Shown in pieces: positions 29,806-38,667 of a stretch of 64,000 nucleotides of DNA. Within the stretch, counting starts at the first letter, position 1; every line of letters begins with the position of its first letter. The stretch lies in the NCBI GenBank assembly GCA_965240325.2, contig OZ251224.1, positions 1,488,001-1,552,000 on the forward strand, given 5' to 3'. Source of the DNA: Rebecca billardiae RCC1528. Its lineage: Eukaryota; Haptophyta. The notes under the pieces are model-generated. The model made no database searches, was not told the DNA's origin, and was given only the letters and a program-made list of their open reading frames with translations. The position numbers were made by a program, and so were the translations under genes.

Positions 29806-30915
29806 TCAGCGCCACTTCACGGGGTGATACCAACGCGCGGAGCGGTCGAAGTGCCGCGCGATCCACTGCTCGTGTGAGATCCGGTCCACCCAGTGCTTCA
29901 CGCGCAACGCGACGCAGTGCACCACGTCCTCCTTGCGCTTGGCGCGCGGCAGGCCGGTGTACGTGCAGTGGCGGAGGTACTCGTGCTCGCTCGTGGGCGG
30001 GCAGCACGCGATGTCGAGCATGGTGCACCACGCGGGCGCCGCCGCGCACACCGACGACGCGAAGAACTCGCCGAACGCGTACGTCCCGTTCAGCATGGCG
30101 ACGTGCAGCGCGTGCAGCAGCCGCGCGCCGTACTTCTCCACGTACTCGACCTTGCGCACCCACGCGGACTCTGGCACACGCGCGCGGAACGCGCGCGTGG
30201 TGAAGCCGCGCTTGGTCCAGTGCGCCCACTGCTGCCTGAGGTACGCGGAGCCGGTCGCCACGTGCGTCGGCTTGAACTGCGAGCCGGCGTACTGCACGCC
30301 GTCGCCGCCGCCGCCGCCGCTCACGCGCACGCCCCCGGATGCGCACGGGCCGTGCGCCGCTTCGTGCGCGCGCACAAACTCGGCCACGTTCCCGCCGTAG
30401 CGCACGTCGTCCTCGACGACCCACACGGCGTAGTAGCGGCGCTCTGCAGCGACCGCGCGCCACCACGCGAGCACGAACGTCTCGTGCTGCTGCCGCCCGA
30501 GCTTGTCGCCCCACTCGCGTATGCGGTCGCCGTGATCCCAGTTCGCGTTCAGGGCCGGGTAGGCTGCGAGCGCTTGGTCACTCGTGACGATGTGGACGTT
30601 CAGGTTGGTGGTGTTCGCATCGAGGGCCACCAAGTCCGCCCGCGCCGCCGCTGCCAGGCGCGCGCACTTCTCCGCCAGACGTGGCCGGAGCCACGGCGCG
30701 CACGTCGCGTCGTACTGCACCCAAAAGTCGGCGACGCCCTCGAGCTCGCGCGCGTACTGCTGCACGAGGCCCAGGCGCGAAGTGCGGACGGCGCCGGCGC
30801 AGCGGAGCAAGAAAGCCACGCCGCGCCCGCGGCAGACGACCTCCGTGCTCGTCGCCTCCAGGGCCAGCATCAAGCTCCACACGAGGCCCCACGCCGCGCC
30901 CCGAGCGGCCGCCAT
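29806..30915 (-). CDS. Secreted/Golgi glycosyltransferase-like protein
   Basis: 369 aa from the ATG at 30915. Residues 1-27 are a signal sequence or signal anchor (AAWGLVWSLMLALEATS). A Rossmann-like half follows (GVADFWVQYDATCAPWL, ADLVALDANTTNLNVHIVTS). WVVEDDVRYGG (Glu-Asp-Asp at 168-170) follows, reminiscent of the DxD metal/sugar-nucleotide motif of glycosyltransferases. Further features are HETFVLAWWRAVAAERRYYA, FKPTHVATGSAYLRQ and a Cys-rich stretch (SSVCAAAPAWCTMLDIACC), consistent with a lumenal, disulphide-bonded enzyme. The exact family is not identified; the glycosyltransferase call rests on the EDD motif and overall look. It ends 164 bp upstream of the kinase start on the same strand. 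Confidence 0.65.
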   Translation of the reverse strand: MAAARGAAWGLVWSLMLALEATSTEVVCRGRGVAFLLRCAGAVRTSRLGLVQQYARELEGVADFWVQYDATCAPWLRPRLAEKCARLAAAARADLVALDANTTNLNVHIVTSDQALAAYPALNANWDHGDRIREWGDKLGRQQHETFVLAWWRAVAAERRYYAVWVVEDDVRYGGNVAEFVRAHEAAHGPCASGGVRVSGGGGGDGVQYAGSQFKPTHVATGSAYLRQQWAHWTKRGFTTRAFRARVPESAWVRKVEYVEKYGARLLHALHVAMLNGTYAFGEFFASSVCAAAPAWCTMLDIACCPPTSEHEYLRHCTYTGLPRAKRKEDVVHCVALRVKHWVDRISHEQWIARHFDRSARWYHPVKWR

Positions 30916-31164
30916 CGCCGGCCGACCGCCGCGCAAGTTGCTCAGTACAAAAGTAATCAGTACAGAAGTTACCCAGGTAGTTCAGACTTCAGACTGACGG
31001 CCACCGTAGGGAATCTGAAATCGAGACCACGATCGCGCTCACGATCGAGCAGAGCGCGGCAAAAGTGGCGCACCTCAACACCAACGGAAGAAAGTAGGCG
31101 GCTCAATGACCGCCCGCGATTGAATGCGTGGCGGACGCGCCTCGCGTGCTAGAGACGGTGTGCG

Positions 31165-32628
31165 ATGGAGGAGTCCGCATCGGAGACGGGGCAACGATGC
31201 CGTGGCGGTGCAAACAAGCGCACGGCTCCCGTGTCCATCTGTGCCGCGATCGCCGCGCTGGTGATCGGCTTCATTATTGTCGCCGTGCTGCACGACCTCG
31301 AGGTGATCACGATCGGTCCCGAGCACGTGCCTCTCATCGTCGGCTCGAGCGTCCTCTTCCTCGGCGCGTTCGGCATCGCCGTGCTCTTCTACATCAGATG
31401 CGGCGAGCACGACGACGACGCCATGGATGACGGCGTCTTCTCGCCCGCCGTGGGGCCGTTCTCGCGGAATGCGCCGGGGGGCCTGCGCATGTCGGCCATG
31501 TCCGGAACGACGGACGACGTGGAGATGGACGACGAGAGCGACGACGGGCGGAAGGCGACGCCCGTTGGGCTGTGCATGCTGTGCCTCGCCACGTTCAGGC
31601 GAAATTGGAAGATGAAGCTGTGCGCGATCATGCTGGTCGTCGCGCTGCTCATCGGCGCGGTCGTCATCGCCTTCTCGCAGCACCCCGAGTGGGGCGGGCC
31701 GTTCCAGTCGCTCGTCGCCGACTTCAACAACACGGGGAGCGCCAGTAGGCCGCGCGACACGCCCGACTTCTCCACTCCCGTCACGCGCAAATCGCCGCCG
31801 CCACAGGGCTCGCGTTGGTCCCCGTCGCCGTCGCCCCCGCCGCCGCCGTCGCCACCGCCCAGCCCGCCGTTGCCACCCCATTCGCCTCCAGCCCCACCCG
31901 TGCCACCCGGATCACCACCGCCGCCTCCCCCGCCCCCGCCTCCCCCGGACTCGCCGCCGCCGCCTCCCCCGCCTCCGCCGCCCCCCGACTCGCCCTCGCC
32001 ACCGCCCTCGCCCTCCCCCTCGCCCAGCCCCGTCGACACGTCGCTCGTGTGCATCGGCGACCGGCGCGTGATCGAGCCGCAGGCCGTGATCGCGTGGGGA
32101 TACGCGTGCGCGCTGATGATACCCTACGGGGTGGGTTGCGACGTGGACTACAGGCCGATCGAGTCGATCTGCCCGTCGTACAGGGACAAGGGGGACTGGA
32201 TCTTCAGCTTGCACTACAAGCTCACCGGCGAGTGCGGCACGGTGCCGGGCGCGACCCGGCTCGTGCCGCGCGTCGCGCTCCCGACCCTCTACCCCGAGGT
32301 CAAGCCCGAGTGCCTCGAGCGCCGCCTCGGAGACGACGTGTGCATCTCCGACCGCACCCGGTCGGTCGCCTCGTCGTCGACGCTGCTGGCGAGAACATAC
32401 GCGTGCTCGCGCATGGCGATGCTCGGCGTCGACTGCGACGACGACTTTGGTCAGTTCGCCGGCGATTGCCCGTCGCTGCGCGACATGTACGACTGGACGT
32501 TCAGCACGCACGCCTTCCTCACGGGCGAGTGCAACGTGCAGCCCAGCGCGAGCGTCTCCGTCGCGCGCGACACGCTCAGCTCGACCCATCCGGACGTCAA
32601 GCGCGCGTGCCTCGAGCGCCTGTCCTGA
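31165..32628 (+). CDS. Membrane protein with extensin-like SP-rich linker and twin six-cysteine domains
   Basis: 487 aa; the start is the ATG at 31165. There are three membrane spans at ~22-42, ~55-78 and ~151-171, with an acidic loop between (DDVEMDDESDDG). Residues ~209-290 are a Pro/Ser linker (SPSPPPPPSPPPSPPLPP and similar) like algal and plant wall hydroxyproline-rich glycoproteins. The C-terminus holds two copies of a ~96-residue domain (from Cys296 and about Cys392). Each has six cysteines and shared words: YAC, GxxCDxDF/Y, CPSxRDxxDWxFSxHxxLTGEC and HPDVKRACLE / YPEVKPECLE. Three spans plus an outward linker suggest display of the twin domain at the cell surface or in a scale/vesicle lumen (inference). 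Domain family not recognised. Confidence 0.75.
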   Translation: MEESASETGQRCRGGANKRTAPVSICAAIAALVIGFIIVAVLHDLEVITIGPEHVPLIVGSSVLFLGAFGIAVLFYIRCGEHDDDAMDDGVFSPAVGPFSRNAPGGLRMSAMSGTTDDVEMDDESDDGRKATPVGLCMLCLATFRRNWKMKLCAIMLVVALLIGAVVIAFSQHPEWGGPFQSLVADFNNTGSASRPRDTPDFSTPVTRKSPPPQGSRWSPSPSPPPPPSPPPSPPLPPHSPPAPPVPPGSPPPPPPPPPPPDSPPPPPPPPPPPDSPSPPPSPSPSPSPVDTSLVCIGDRRVIEPQAVIAWGYACALMIPYGVGCDVDYRPIESICPSYRDKGDWIFSLHYKLTGECGTVPGATRLVPRVALPTLYPEVKPECLERRLGDDVCISDRTRSVASSSTLLARTYACSRMAMLGVDCDDDFGQFAGDCPSLRDMYDWTFSTHAFLTGECNVQPSASVSVARDTLSSTHPDVKRACLERLS

Positions 32629-32929
32629 CTCCTGACCATGGCCAGGCCCGCCCCTGCGGCGAGCCGCGTGCGCCGAAGAGGCAGCGCGGGCCGCTCGCGA
32701 CGGATTCGGGCGAGAGTACTGTAGCTTTTGGGCGCCCCGCTTGCACGCGCCCGTCACATGCCAGTCATCGCAGCTGTGGACAGCACCGTACTACGCTGAC
32801 AATGCATCGCGCCGGCGCGCGAAGGCCGCCGCTGCGAAAACACGCGCCAGCCGCCAGAAGCCCAGAAACCCTTGCCCAGCGGACTGCTCATCATGAACGC
32901 CACCGCCCGGCGTGGCCGTCCAGCGCACG

Positions 32930-33820
32930 ATGGCGGAGCCCGAGCCGAAGGGGGTCATCAATGTGGTGACGCTCCGTGAGCAGAAAGAGGGCGCGGGGTT
33001 CACCATTCGGCGCTCGATTGGCTCCTCGTACTTCGCTCCACCCGAGGCCACGGACCCGTTCCTCATGCTGGACGAGTTGCCCGCCAAGGTCTTTGCGCCC
33101 GGCGAGTTCCCGGGCGCGCCGTGGCACCCGCACCGCGGCATGGACACCGTCATGTACATGAAGAAAGGCGAGGGGTCGCACGAGGACAGCATGGGCAACA
33201 AGGGCACGCTGAAGGCCGGCGACTGCCAGTGGATGACCGCGGCGAGCGGGATCGAGCACAACGAGGGCACGGGCCACCCCGGCGGGGAGATGCACGGCTT
33301 CCAGTGCTGGATCAACCTGCCCAAGGCGCACAAGATGGACCCGCCCGCGTACAACGACATCGGCGCAGCGACGATCCCGTCCAAGGAGGTGGCCCCCGGC
33401 GTCGTCGTGAAGGTGATCGCCGGCGAGTGCGCCGGCCTGAGCGCCGTGGTGCAGCCCATCGTGCCGGTGCAGTACCTGGACTTCATGTGCCAGCCCGGCG
33501 GCTCCTTTGAGCACCGGCTGCCGCAGAGCATGTCCACGTGCGTGGTCCACGTGTACGAGGGGCAGGGTGCGTTCAGCCCGCTGAAGAAGGTTGTCAAGAG
33601 TGGCCAGGCGGCGCTGCTCTCCGCGGACGGCGACACACTCACCTTCACCGCGGGCGAGCAGGGCTGCAGCTTCCTCTGCCTGGCGGGCCAGCCGATCCGC
33701 GAGCCCGTCGTGTGGCACGGGCCGTTTGTGATGAACACGCAGGAGGAGATCCGCCAGTGCTTCAAGGACTACCAGAATGGTACCTTCATCAAGCACAAGG
33801 GGGTGTACCGCCGGCTGTGA
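32930..33820 (+). CDS. PIR: Pirin-family cupin protein
   Basis: 296 aa from the ATG at 32930 (an in-frame GTG upstream was ignored). Two cupin barrels match the pirin family in length and layout. The N-terminal metal site is complete: His66 and His68 in APWHPHRGMDTVMY, and His110 and Glu112 in AASGIEHNEGTGH. The family signature PGEFPGAPWHPHRG is intact. Pirins bind Fe(II/III); reported roles include nuclear transcription cofactor and quercetin 2,3-dioxygenase activity, so the role here cannot be fixed. The C-terminal barrel ends in the family motif REPVVWHGPFVMNTQEEI. No targeting signal is seen. The downstream FUSC gene starts 131 bp later. Confidence 0.95.
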   Translation: MAEPEPKGVINVVTLREQKEGAGFTIRRSIGSSYFAPPEATDPFLMLDELPAKVFAPGEFPGAPWHPHRGMDTVMYMKKGEGSHEDSMGNKGTLKAGDCQWMTAASGIEHNEGTGHPGGEMHGFQCWINLPKAHKMDPPAYNDIGAATIPSKEVAPGVVVKVIAGECAGLSAVVQPIVPVQYLDFMCQPGGSFEHRLPQSMSTCVVHVYEGQGAFSPLKKVVKSGQAALLSADGDTLTFTAGEQGCSFLCLAGQPIREPVVWHGPFVMNTQEEIRQCFKDYQNGTFIKHKGVYRRL

Positions 33821-33951
33821 ATCGTGAGCGCTCCAGTCTCCCTCGGCGGAGGCGAGCGTCGGCAGGGGTGTATCGTGCATGCAGCCAGCCATCATCGGAA
33901 TAATTGTGACTGCGTCAGCGCAGAATTCTTTTTGTGGCGATACGTGCAACG

Positions 33952-36900
33952 ATGGCGACCGGCGCCGGCGGTCACGGCCGCGTGGCGCATGCGGCGCGCT
34001 CCTCCGCGGCGCTCGCGATCGCGGCCACCGCCGCGTACCAGCGAGGGCTCGCGCGCCTCTACCTTCCTGACGGCCCTCTCGCGGGCTTCGTCGCCATCTT
34101 GTGCACCGCGTCCACGCTCGGCGGCAGCGTTGCACTCGCGTGGGAGACGGTGCTCGGCTGCGCGCTCGCCGTCGCCGTCGATACGCCGTGGCTGCTCGTG
34201 CCGGCGCGTTTCCGCGTGCAGCTGGCCTTCGCTGCGCCGGTCGTGACTCTCCAGAGCTTTGTCCTCGGCGCGGCGGACCTGCCCGCCGGCGTGCGCATGT
34301 TTGGCCTCGCGGTCGCGGTCAGCTTGATGCTCGAGCCGGTGAGCGTGGGCGAGCCGCCGCGGGGCGTGCGTGCGCTGCAGGCCGTGGCCGCCCTGTGCAT
34401 CGGCGCGGGCGCGGCGATCGCCGCCCACCTGCTGCCGCCGCTGGCGCTCGCGCGCGCGGTGCGCGCGGCGCACGCGGCGAGCGGCGACGCGCTCGCGGCG
34501 CGCGCGTTCGGAGCGCTTGCGCGCGCGTTCACGGACGCTGACTCGCGCAGCGGCGTGGAGGCGGCGCTGGTGACGCCGCGGGTGCTGCTGGCGCAGCTCG
34601 ACGCGCTGCCGCGCGCGGTGGAGCCGCTGCACGCCGACGCAGAGTGGGAGTGGGACTGGCCTCGGCGTCGCAGCTCGACGAGCGCCGCGGGGCCGCGCCG
34701 CTCGCCCGGCCCAGCAGACGTGGCATCCGCGCGCCACCTCAGGCGGATGCTTGATGCGCTGCGCGCGCACGCCGACGCGGTGGCGAGCGCGGGGCCGGAC
34801 TCGGCGCAGAGCCGCGTGCACGCCACGTTCCAGGCCGAGCTGCGAGCCCCACTCCAGCGGCTCTCCAAGCTCGTCGCCAGCCTGGCGCACGGAGGCGCGC
34901 CCTCGCCGCCGCCCTCGCCGAGCCGCGGCGGCGGCGGCGGCTGCAGCGCGGACGCGGTCGACGCGGAGATGCGCGCCATCATGCCGCAGCTGCACGCGGG
35001 GTGGCACCGCGCGCGCGTGCGGCTGTTCTACCCGCCTGGCACGTGGCTCGCCGGGCCCGACGACGGCGGACCGCCGGCCGAGGGGGGCGAGAGTGCGGGC
35101 GGCGACGTGGTCGTCGGTGGTGGCGGCGGCGGCGGTGGCATCGCGGCCGCCCGCGTGGACGCGGCCGCCCGGCCTGCGGGCAGCTGGGAGGCGGAGGTGG
35201 CGGCCAACCTGAACGCGTACGCCGATGGCGGGTACGGCGCGATGGTCAACTCGTTCTTGATCTCGGCGATTCTCTACTGCCTCGGCGCCGTGGCCCCGCC
35301 CTCCGAGCCGGGCGGCGGCGGAGGCCCCGAGCGCGCGGCGGCGCGGCACGTGCGCGCCGTGCTTTCTTCGTTGGCGCAGCGCGCGCGCTGGGACGGCTGG
35401 CGCGGCGCGCAGTACGCGCTCGCCATCTGCCTGGCGTCCGTGCCCATGTTCATACCCGCGGCGCGGCGCACGTTCCCGCACGCGCTGCTCGCGCCGGTGG
35501 AGGCGTCGCTGCAGCTGATGGGCACGGCGGGCGCCTCGGCGCGGCGGGCGGGCGAGCGCGTGCTCGGCACGGTCACGGGCGCGGGCGTCGGCCTCTGCCT
35601 CACGCTGGCGACGCGCGCGCTCGCGCCCGCGCTGCCCAGCGCCGCGCTCCCGGCGGTCACGCTGGGCGGGCTGTGCGCGTGGACGTTCCTGGCGTGCCTG
35701 CTGCGCGGCTCGCGCACGCATGGCGCCGCCGCGCTCGTCGCCGCGTGGACCGCCCCCTTCGTCGCCGCGGCGGTCGAGTCCGGCAGCTCAGCGCAAGAGG
35801 ACGCGCTGGGCCGGTGCGCGATGACGGTGCTGGCGGCCGGGAGCGTCGCGGCGGCGTCGCTGTGCGTGCGCCCGCGCTGGGCGCTCGCCGAGGCGGCGGA
35901 GGCGGCCGCACAGGCCGCGGAGGAGGCGGGCGCGCTGCTGGCCGCCGAGGTGAGCATCTGGCGCGCGTACCTGCGGCGGCCCACCGCCATCCCCAGCGCC
36001 CAGGCCGAGCGCGCGGTGGCCGAGGCGGCCGCTCGTGCGGCCGCGCCGCAGCTGGGCGAGCCGCGCTCGCCCGCCGGCGCGGACGCGGCGGGCGCCACGG
36101 CCGGCGCGGAGCACGCGGGCCGGGAGGCGGCGGTGGAGGCGTCAGACTCGGCGTCGCTCCTCCCCTTGCTCCCGCCGCGCGATGGCGACGAGCTCAACGA
36201 CGACGACGTGCCGCTTCTCACCGTGGACGAGGCGGCGACCCTCGCCCTCGCGCGCACGGGCGCGCGGCTGCGCACGGCGCGCGCGCTCTGGGCGGGCGCG
36301 GAGGCGGCGGCGGCGGCGGCGCGCGCGGACGAGGCGCTGTGCGGCGTGGGTGGCGGCGCGGAGAGCACGGCGGCGGAGGGCCTCGCCGCCGTCTCCGCGC
36401 GCGGCGCCGCGCTCTGCCTCCGCCTCGAGCACCTCTTCGACAGCGCGGGATCGGTGGCTGGCCCGTCACGCAGCGCGCTGGGCGGAGTGGTGCACGCCTG
36501 GCCGTGGGCCGAGACCAACGCGCGCGTGGGCGCGGTCGGCGAGGCCGCGCAGGCGCTCGGCGCGGCGCTCGGCGCGGCGCTGCGGCTCACGGGGCCGCGC
36601 GCGCCGGGTACCGCCCCCGCCGCGGCCGAGCACGCGCACGCGCACGTGGCCAGCGCCGCGGCCGCGCTCCGCACCGCGCGCGCCGCGCTCGCCGCCAGCT
36701 ACGCGGCCGCCATTCACAACTCGATCCGCATGAGCTGGGGCAAGCCTGGGCTGCGCTCGTCTGTGGGGGACGCGCTGCTGCACAACTCGACGTGCGAGGC
36801 GCTGCTGCTCGCGGCGGCGGAGCTGCTCGCCCTCGCGCGCGAGGTGGAAGCGGCGTGCGCCGGCGTTGTCGCGCTCGTGGCGCCGCTCGATCCAGAGGGC

Positions 36901-37287
36901 GGCGGCGCCGCCGCCGTCCGCAGCGGCCGCGGCCTCCTGGCGCGGCTCGCCACGGCGCGTGCGCGGCTGCGCGGCACGGTGGCGAGCTCGGCTGATGAGG
37001 GCATGCCGCGGGGTCCGGGGCCGGCCGGGGCGGCCGGGGCGGCGTGCTCGCTCCGCAAGGTGCGCGTGCACGACGCGCAGCCCGGCGCACTCGGGGCAGA
37101 CGAGCAGCGCGGGCAGCCTCAGTCGGGCGCGCAGCCGTCGCACGCTGGCGCCGGGGCCCTGGGGCCGCCACCGGGGACGTCGCCGCCAGGCTCGGCGCTG
37201 CCACTGCCGGCAACGAGCGAAGCGCCGACGCCGGCATCAGCGACGACGGCGCCGCCGCAGCAGGTGCAGCTCGTGCACCGCGTCTAG
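33952..37287 (+). CDS. FUSC/ArAE-type integral membrane transporter
   Basis: 1111 aa from the ATG at 33952 (MATGAGGHGRVAHAARSS). There are two hydrophobic blocks. Residues ~25-165 hold about five spans (GFVAILCTASTLGGSVALAW, VQLAFAAPVVTLQSFVLGAA, VRALQAVAALCIGAGAAIAA). Residues ~430-640 hold the rest (GAMVNSFLISAILYCLGAVA, GAQYALAICLASVPMFIPAA, LPAVTLGGLCAWTFLACLLR, AALVAAWTAPFVAAAVESGS). Each block is followed by a long, Ala-rich helical soluble region. This 'membrane half, soluble half, twice' layout is that of fusaric-acid-resistance/aromatic-acid exporters and plant ALMT-like FUSC proteins. A transport role for organic acids or aromatic compounds is inferred. GTGs and TTGs upstream were ignored. 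The C-terminal ~250 residues are low complexity. Confidence 0.75.
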   Translation: MATGAGGHGRVAHAARSSAALAIAATAAYQRGLARLYLPDGPLAGFVAILCTASTLGGSVALAWETVLGCALAVAVDTPWLLVPARFRVQLAFAAPVVTLQSFVLGAADLPAGVRMFGLAVAVSLMLEPVSVGEPPRGVRALQAVAALCIGAGAAIAAHLLPPLALARAVRAAHAASGDALAARAFGALARAFTDADSRSGVEAALVTPRVLLAQLDALPRAVEPLHADAEWEWDWPRRRSSTSAAGPRRSPGPADVASARHLRRMLDALRAHADAVASAGPDSAQSRVHATFQAELRAPLQRLSKLVASLAHGGAPSPPPSPSRGGGGGCSADAVDAEMRAIMPQLHAGWHRARVRLFYPPGTWLAGPDDGGPPAEGGESAGGDVVVGGGGGGGGIAAARVDAAARPAGSWEAEVAANLNAYADGGYGAMVNSFLISAILYCLGAVAPPSEPGGGGGPERAAARHVRAVLSSLAQRARWDGWRGAQYALAICLASVPMFIPAARRTFPHALLAPVEASLQLMGTAGASARRAGERVLGTVTGAGVGLCLTLATRALAPALPSAALPAVTLGGLCAWTFLACLLRGSRTHGAAALVAAWTAPFVAAAVESGSSAQEDALGRCAMTVLAAGSVAAASLCVRPRWALAEAAEAAAQAAEEAGALLAAEVSIWRAYLRRPTAIPSAQAERAVAEAAARAAAPQLGEPRSPAGADAAGATAGAEHAGREAAVEASDSASLLPLLPPRDGDELNDDDVPLLTVDEAATLALARTGARLRTARALWAGAEAAAAAARADEALCGVGGGAESTAAEGLAAVSARGAALCLRLEHLFDSAGSVAGPSRSALGGVVHAWPWAETNARVGAVGEAAQALGAALGAALRLTGPRAPGTAPAAAEHAHAHVASAAAALRTARAALAASYAAAIHNSIRMSWGKPGLRSSVGDALLHNSTCEALLLAAAELLALAREVEAACAGVVALVAPLDPEGGGAAAVRSGRGLLARLATARARLRGTVASSADEGMPRGPGPAGAAGAACSLRKVRVHDAQPGALGADEQRGQPQSGAQPSHAGAGALGPPPGTSPPGSALPLPATSEAPTPASATTAPPQQVQLVHRV

Positions 37288-37323
37288 GCATGACGATGAG
37301 GTAGTTACTACAGCACGAAATCA

Positions 37324-38200
37324 GTGAGGATTGCTCAGGACCAGCGGGCGCGCGCTCCACGGACGCATGCACGGAAAGTCAAGATTTCAGAGGTCGTCAC
37401 AAGGGGTGATGAAAAAAGGAAAACTCCGCGGCGGATTTCCGCGTTGAAAAATAGTGGCGCGCTTTGCTGCAGACGGCAGCCTCGCCGCCGCGGACGCTTC
37501 GGCAGCTTGCCTCTCCGCCACCGCAACCAGCCCTCGCAGCAGCCAGCATCTGCTCCTGCGCCCGCCAGGGCTGGCGCGAAGACATATGTCGAGCTCATGG
37601 TGGCCGACGCTGGTGGGAGCAACGGTGTGATGGTGACGGGGGACACGCTGCGTGCCAAGGTGCAGCTCAAGGCCATGGGCGCCGTGGGATCCAAAGCTCG
37701 TGGCCTGGATGTTTGCTAACGAGGCAGCAGACTCGGTTGCCTCCAAGCTGTGTGGCAAAGGTTTCGCCGTGACGGTCGAAAGCGAGGACGGCGAAGCGAC
37801 CGCGGCGGAGCGGCGTATGTCAGAGCTTCGTTCGGAAAGGGACGCCGCCCTCGCACACGGTGCCTCGGCTGCCGCGCACGCTGAGCTCACACTTTCGCAG
37901 CACAAGCGCGCCGTCCTGCTCTGTGGCGAGACGCAGAAAGTGAAGGATATGCTGCGTGTGCTGGATGGCAAGTGGATCCACTCGCTGGGCGGGTACTGCT
38001 TTCCTGGCAGCAAGAAGGACGAGCTGCTTTCTGCCCTGCGCGCCGACCCGACCAATCGCGTCGCCGACCAGACAGACCAGTCACAGACTGGTGTGTTGGA
38101 GTTAATTCAGCGACGCGGCACAAACGCGGGCGCCAAGACGACGACGACTTCCGCGACGAGTAGGCCCGTGGCCCAACTGCGTGCTACTGGCGTAGATTAG
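37324..38200 (+). pseudogene. Frameshifted gene with two GDT...W repeat domains
   Basis: Two copies of a short domain: copy one is VMVTGDTLRAKVQLKAMGA then WDPKLVAWMFANEAADSV; copy two is VLLCGETQKVKDMLRVLDGK then WIHSLGGYCFPGSKKDELLS. In copy one the frame breaks between GA and WDP at about 37683, a net one-base shift, so the gene reads in two frames (37324-37719 and 37652-38200). This is either a true frameshift or a sequencing error. Similar G(D/N)T...(L)K.LGG.W..........(W)..P domains are, as I recall, common in some protists, but their function is not established. No good ATG precedes the first domain (first in-frame ATG at 37597), so the 5' end may be lost or spliced. Confidence 0.55.
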
Positions 38201-38364
38201 CGACTGCGCATTAAATCCGGGTACGTAGTGAAAAAACCCGATTGCTGGTTTTATCGAGGGCGGTTTTTTTCGGAGAGCTCACCGGCGGCGTCGGCGGCCG
38301 CCATCGTTTCCGTTGCGAGCTCGCCCGCCCTCGAGGCCTGCGCTTCACACAACGCGCGGCACAG

Positions 38365-38667
38365 ATGGCTGACGTCGAGGAGACCCTCAAGCGGATCAGC
38401 TCGCACAAGGGCGTCGTCGGAGCCCTCATTGTGAACGCGCAGGGCATCCCCATTCGCTCCACGCTCCCGGACGAGGAGACATTCGCACACGCGGCGCTGA
38501 TCACACAACTCGCAGCAAAAGCTCGCCGGATCGTGGTCGACCTGGACGAGGATGACGACCTGTGCTTCATGCGGATCAGGTCCAACAAGCACGAGATCCT
38601 GGTCGCGCCAGACAAGGAATACCTCCTCATCTGCGTGCAGAGCTCCGCCTCACAAGCAGAAGCGTGA
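38365..38667 (+). CDS. DYNLRB: Roadblock/LC7 dynein light chain
   Basis: 100 aa ([20 protein letters not shown]), the normal length for the family. The full single domain is present: [20 protein letters not shown], YxxL-equivalent helix [19 protein letters not shown], the strands [20 protein letters not shown] and the end YLLICVQ. It is the light chain that binds intermediate chains in cytoplasmic and axonemal dynein. The ORF is open further upstream, but the ATG at 38365 gives the canonical N-terminus. Followed by a long gene-poor stretch. Confidence 0.97.
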   Translation: MADVEETLKRISSHKGVVGALIVNAQGIPIRSTLPDEETFAHAALITQLAAKARRIVVDLDEDDDLCFMRIRSNKHEILVAPDKEYLLICVQSSASQAEA

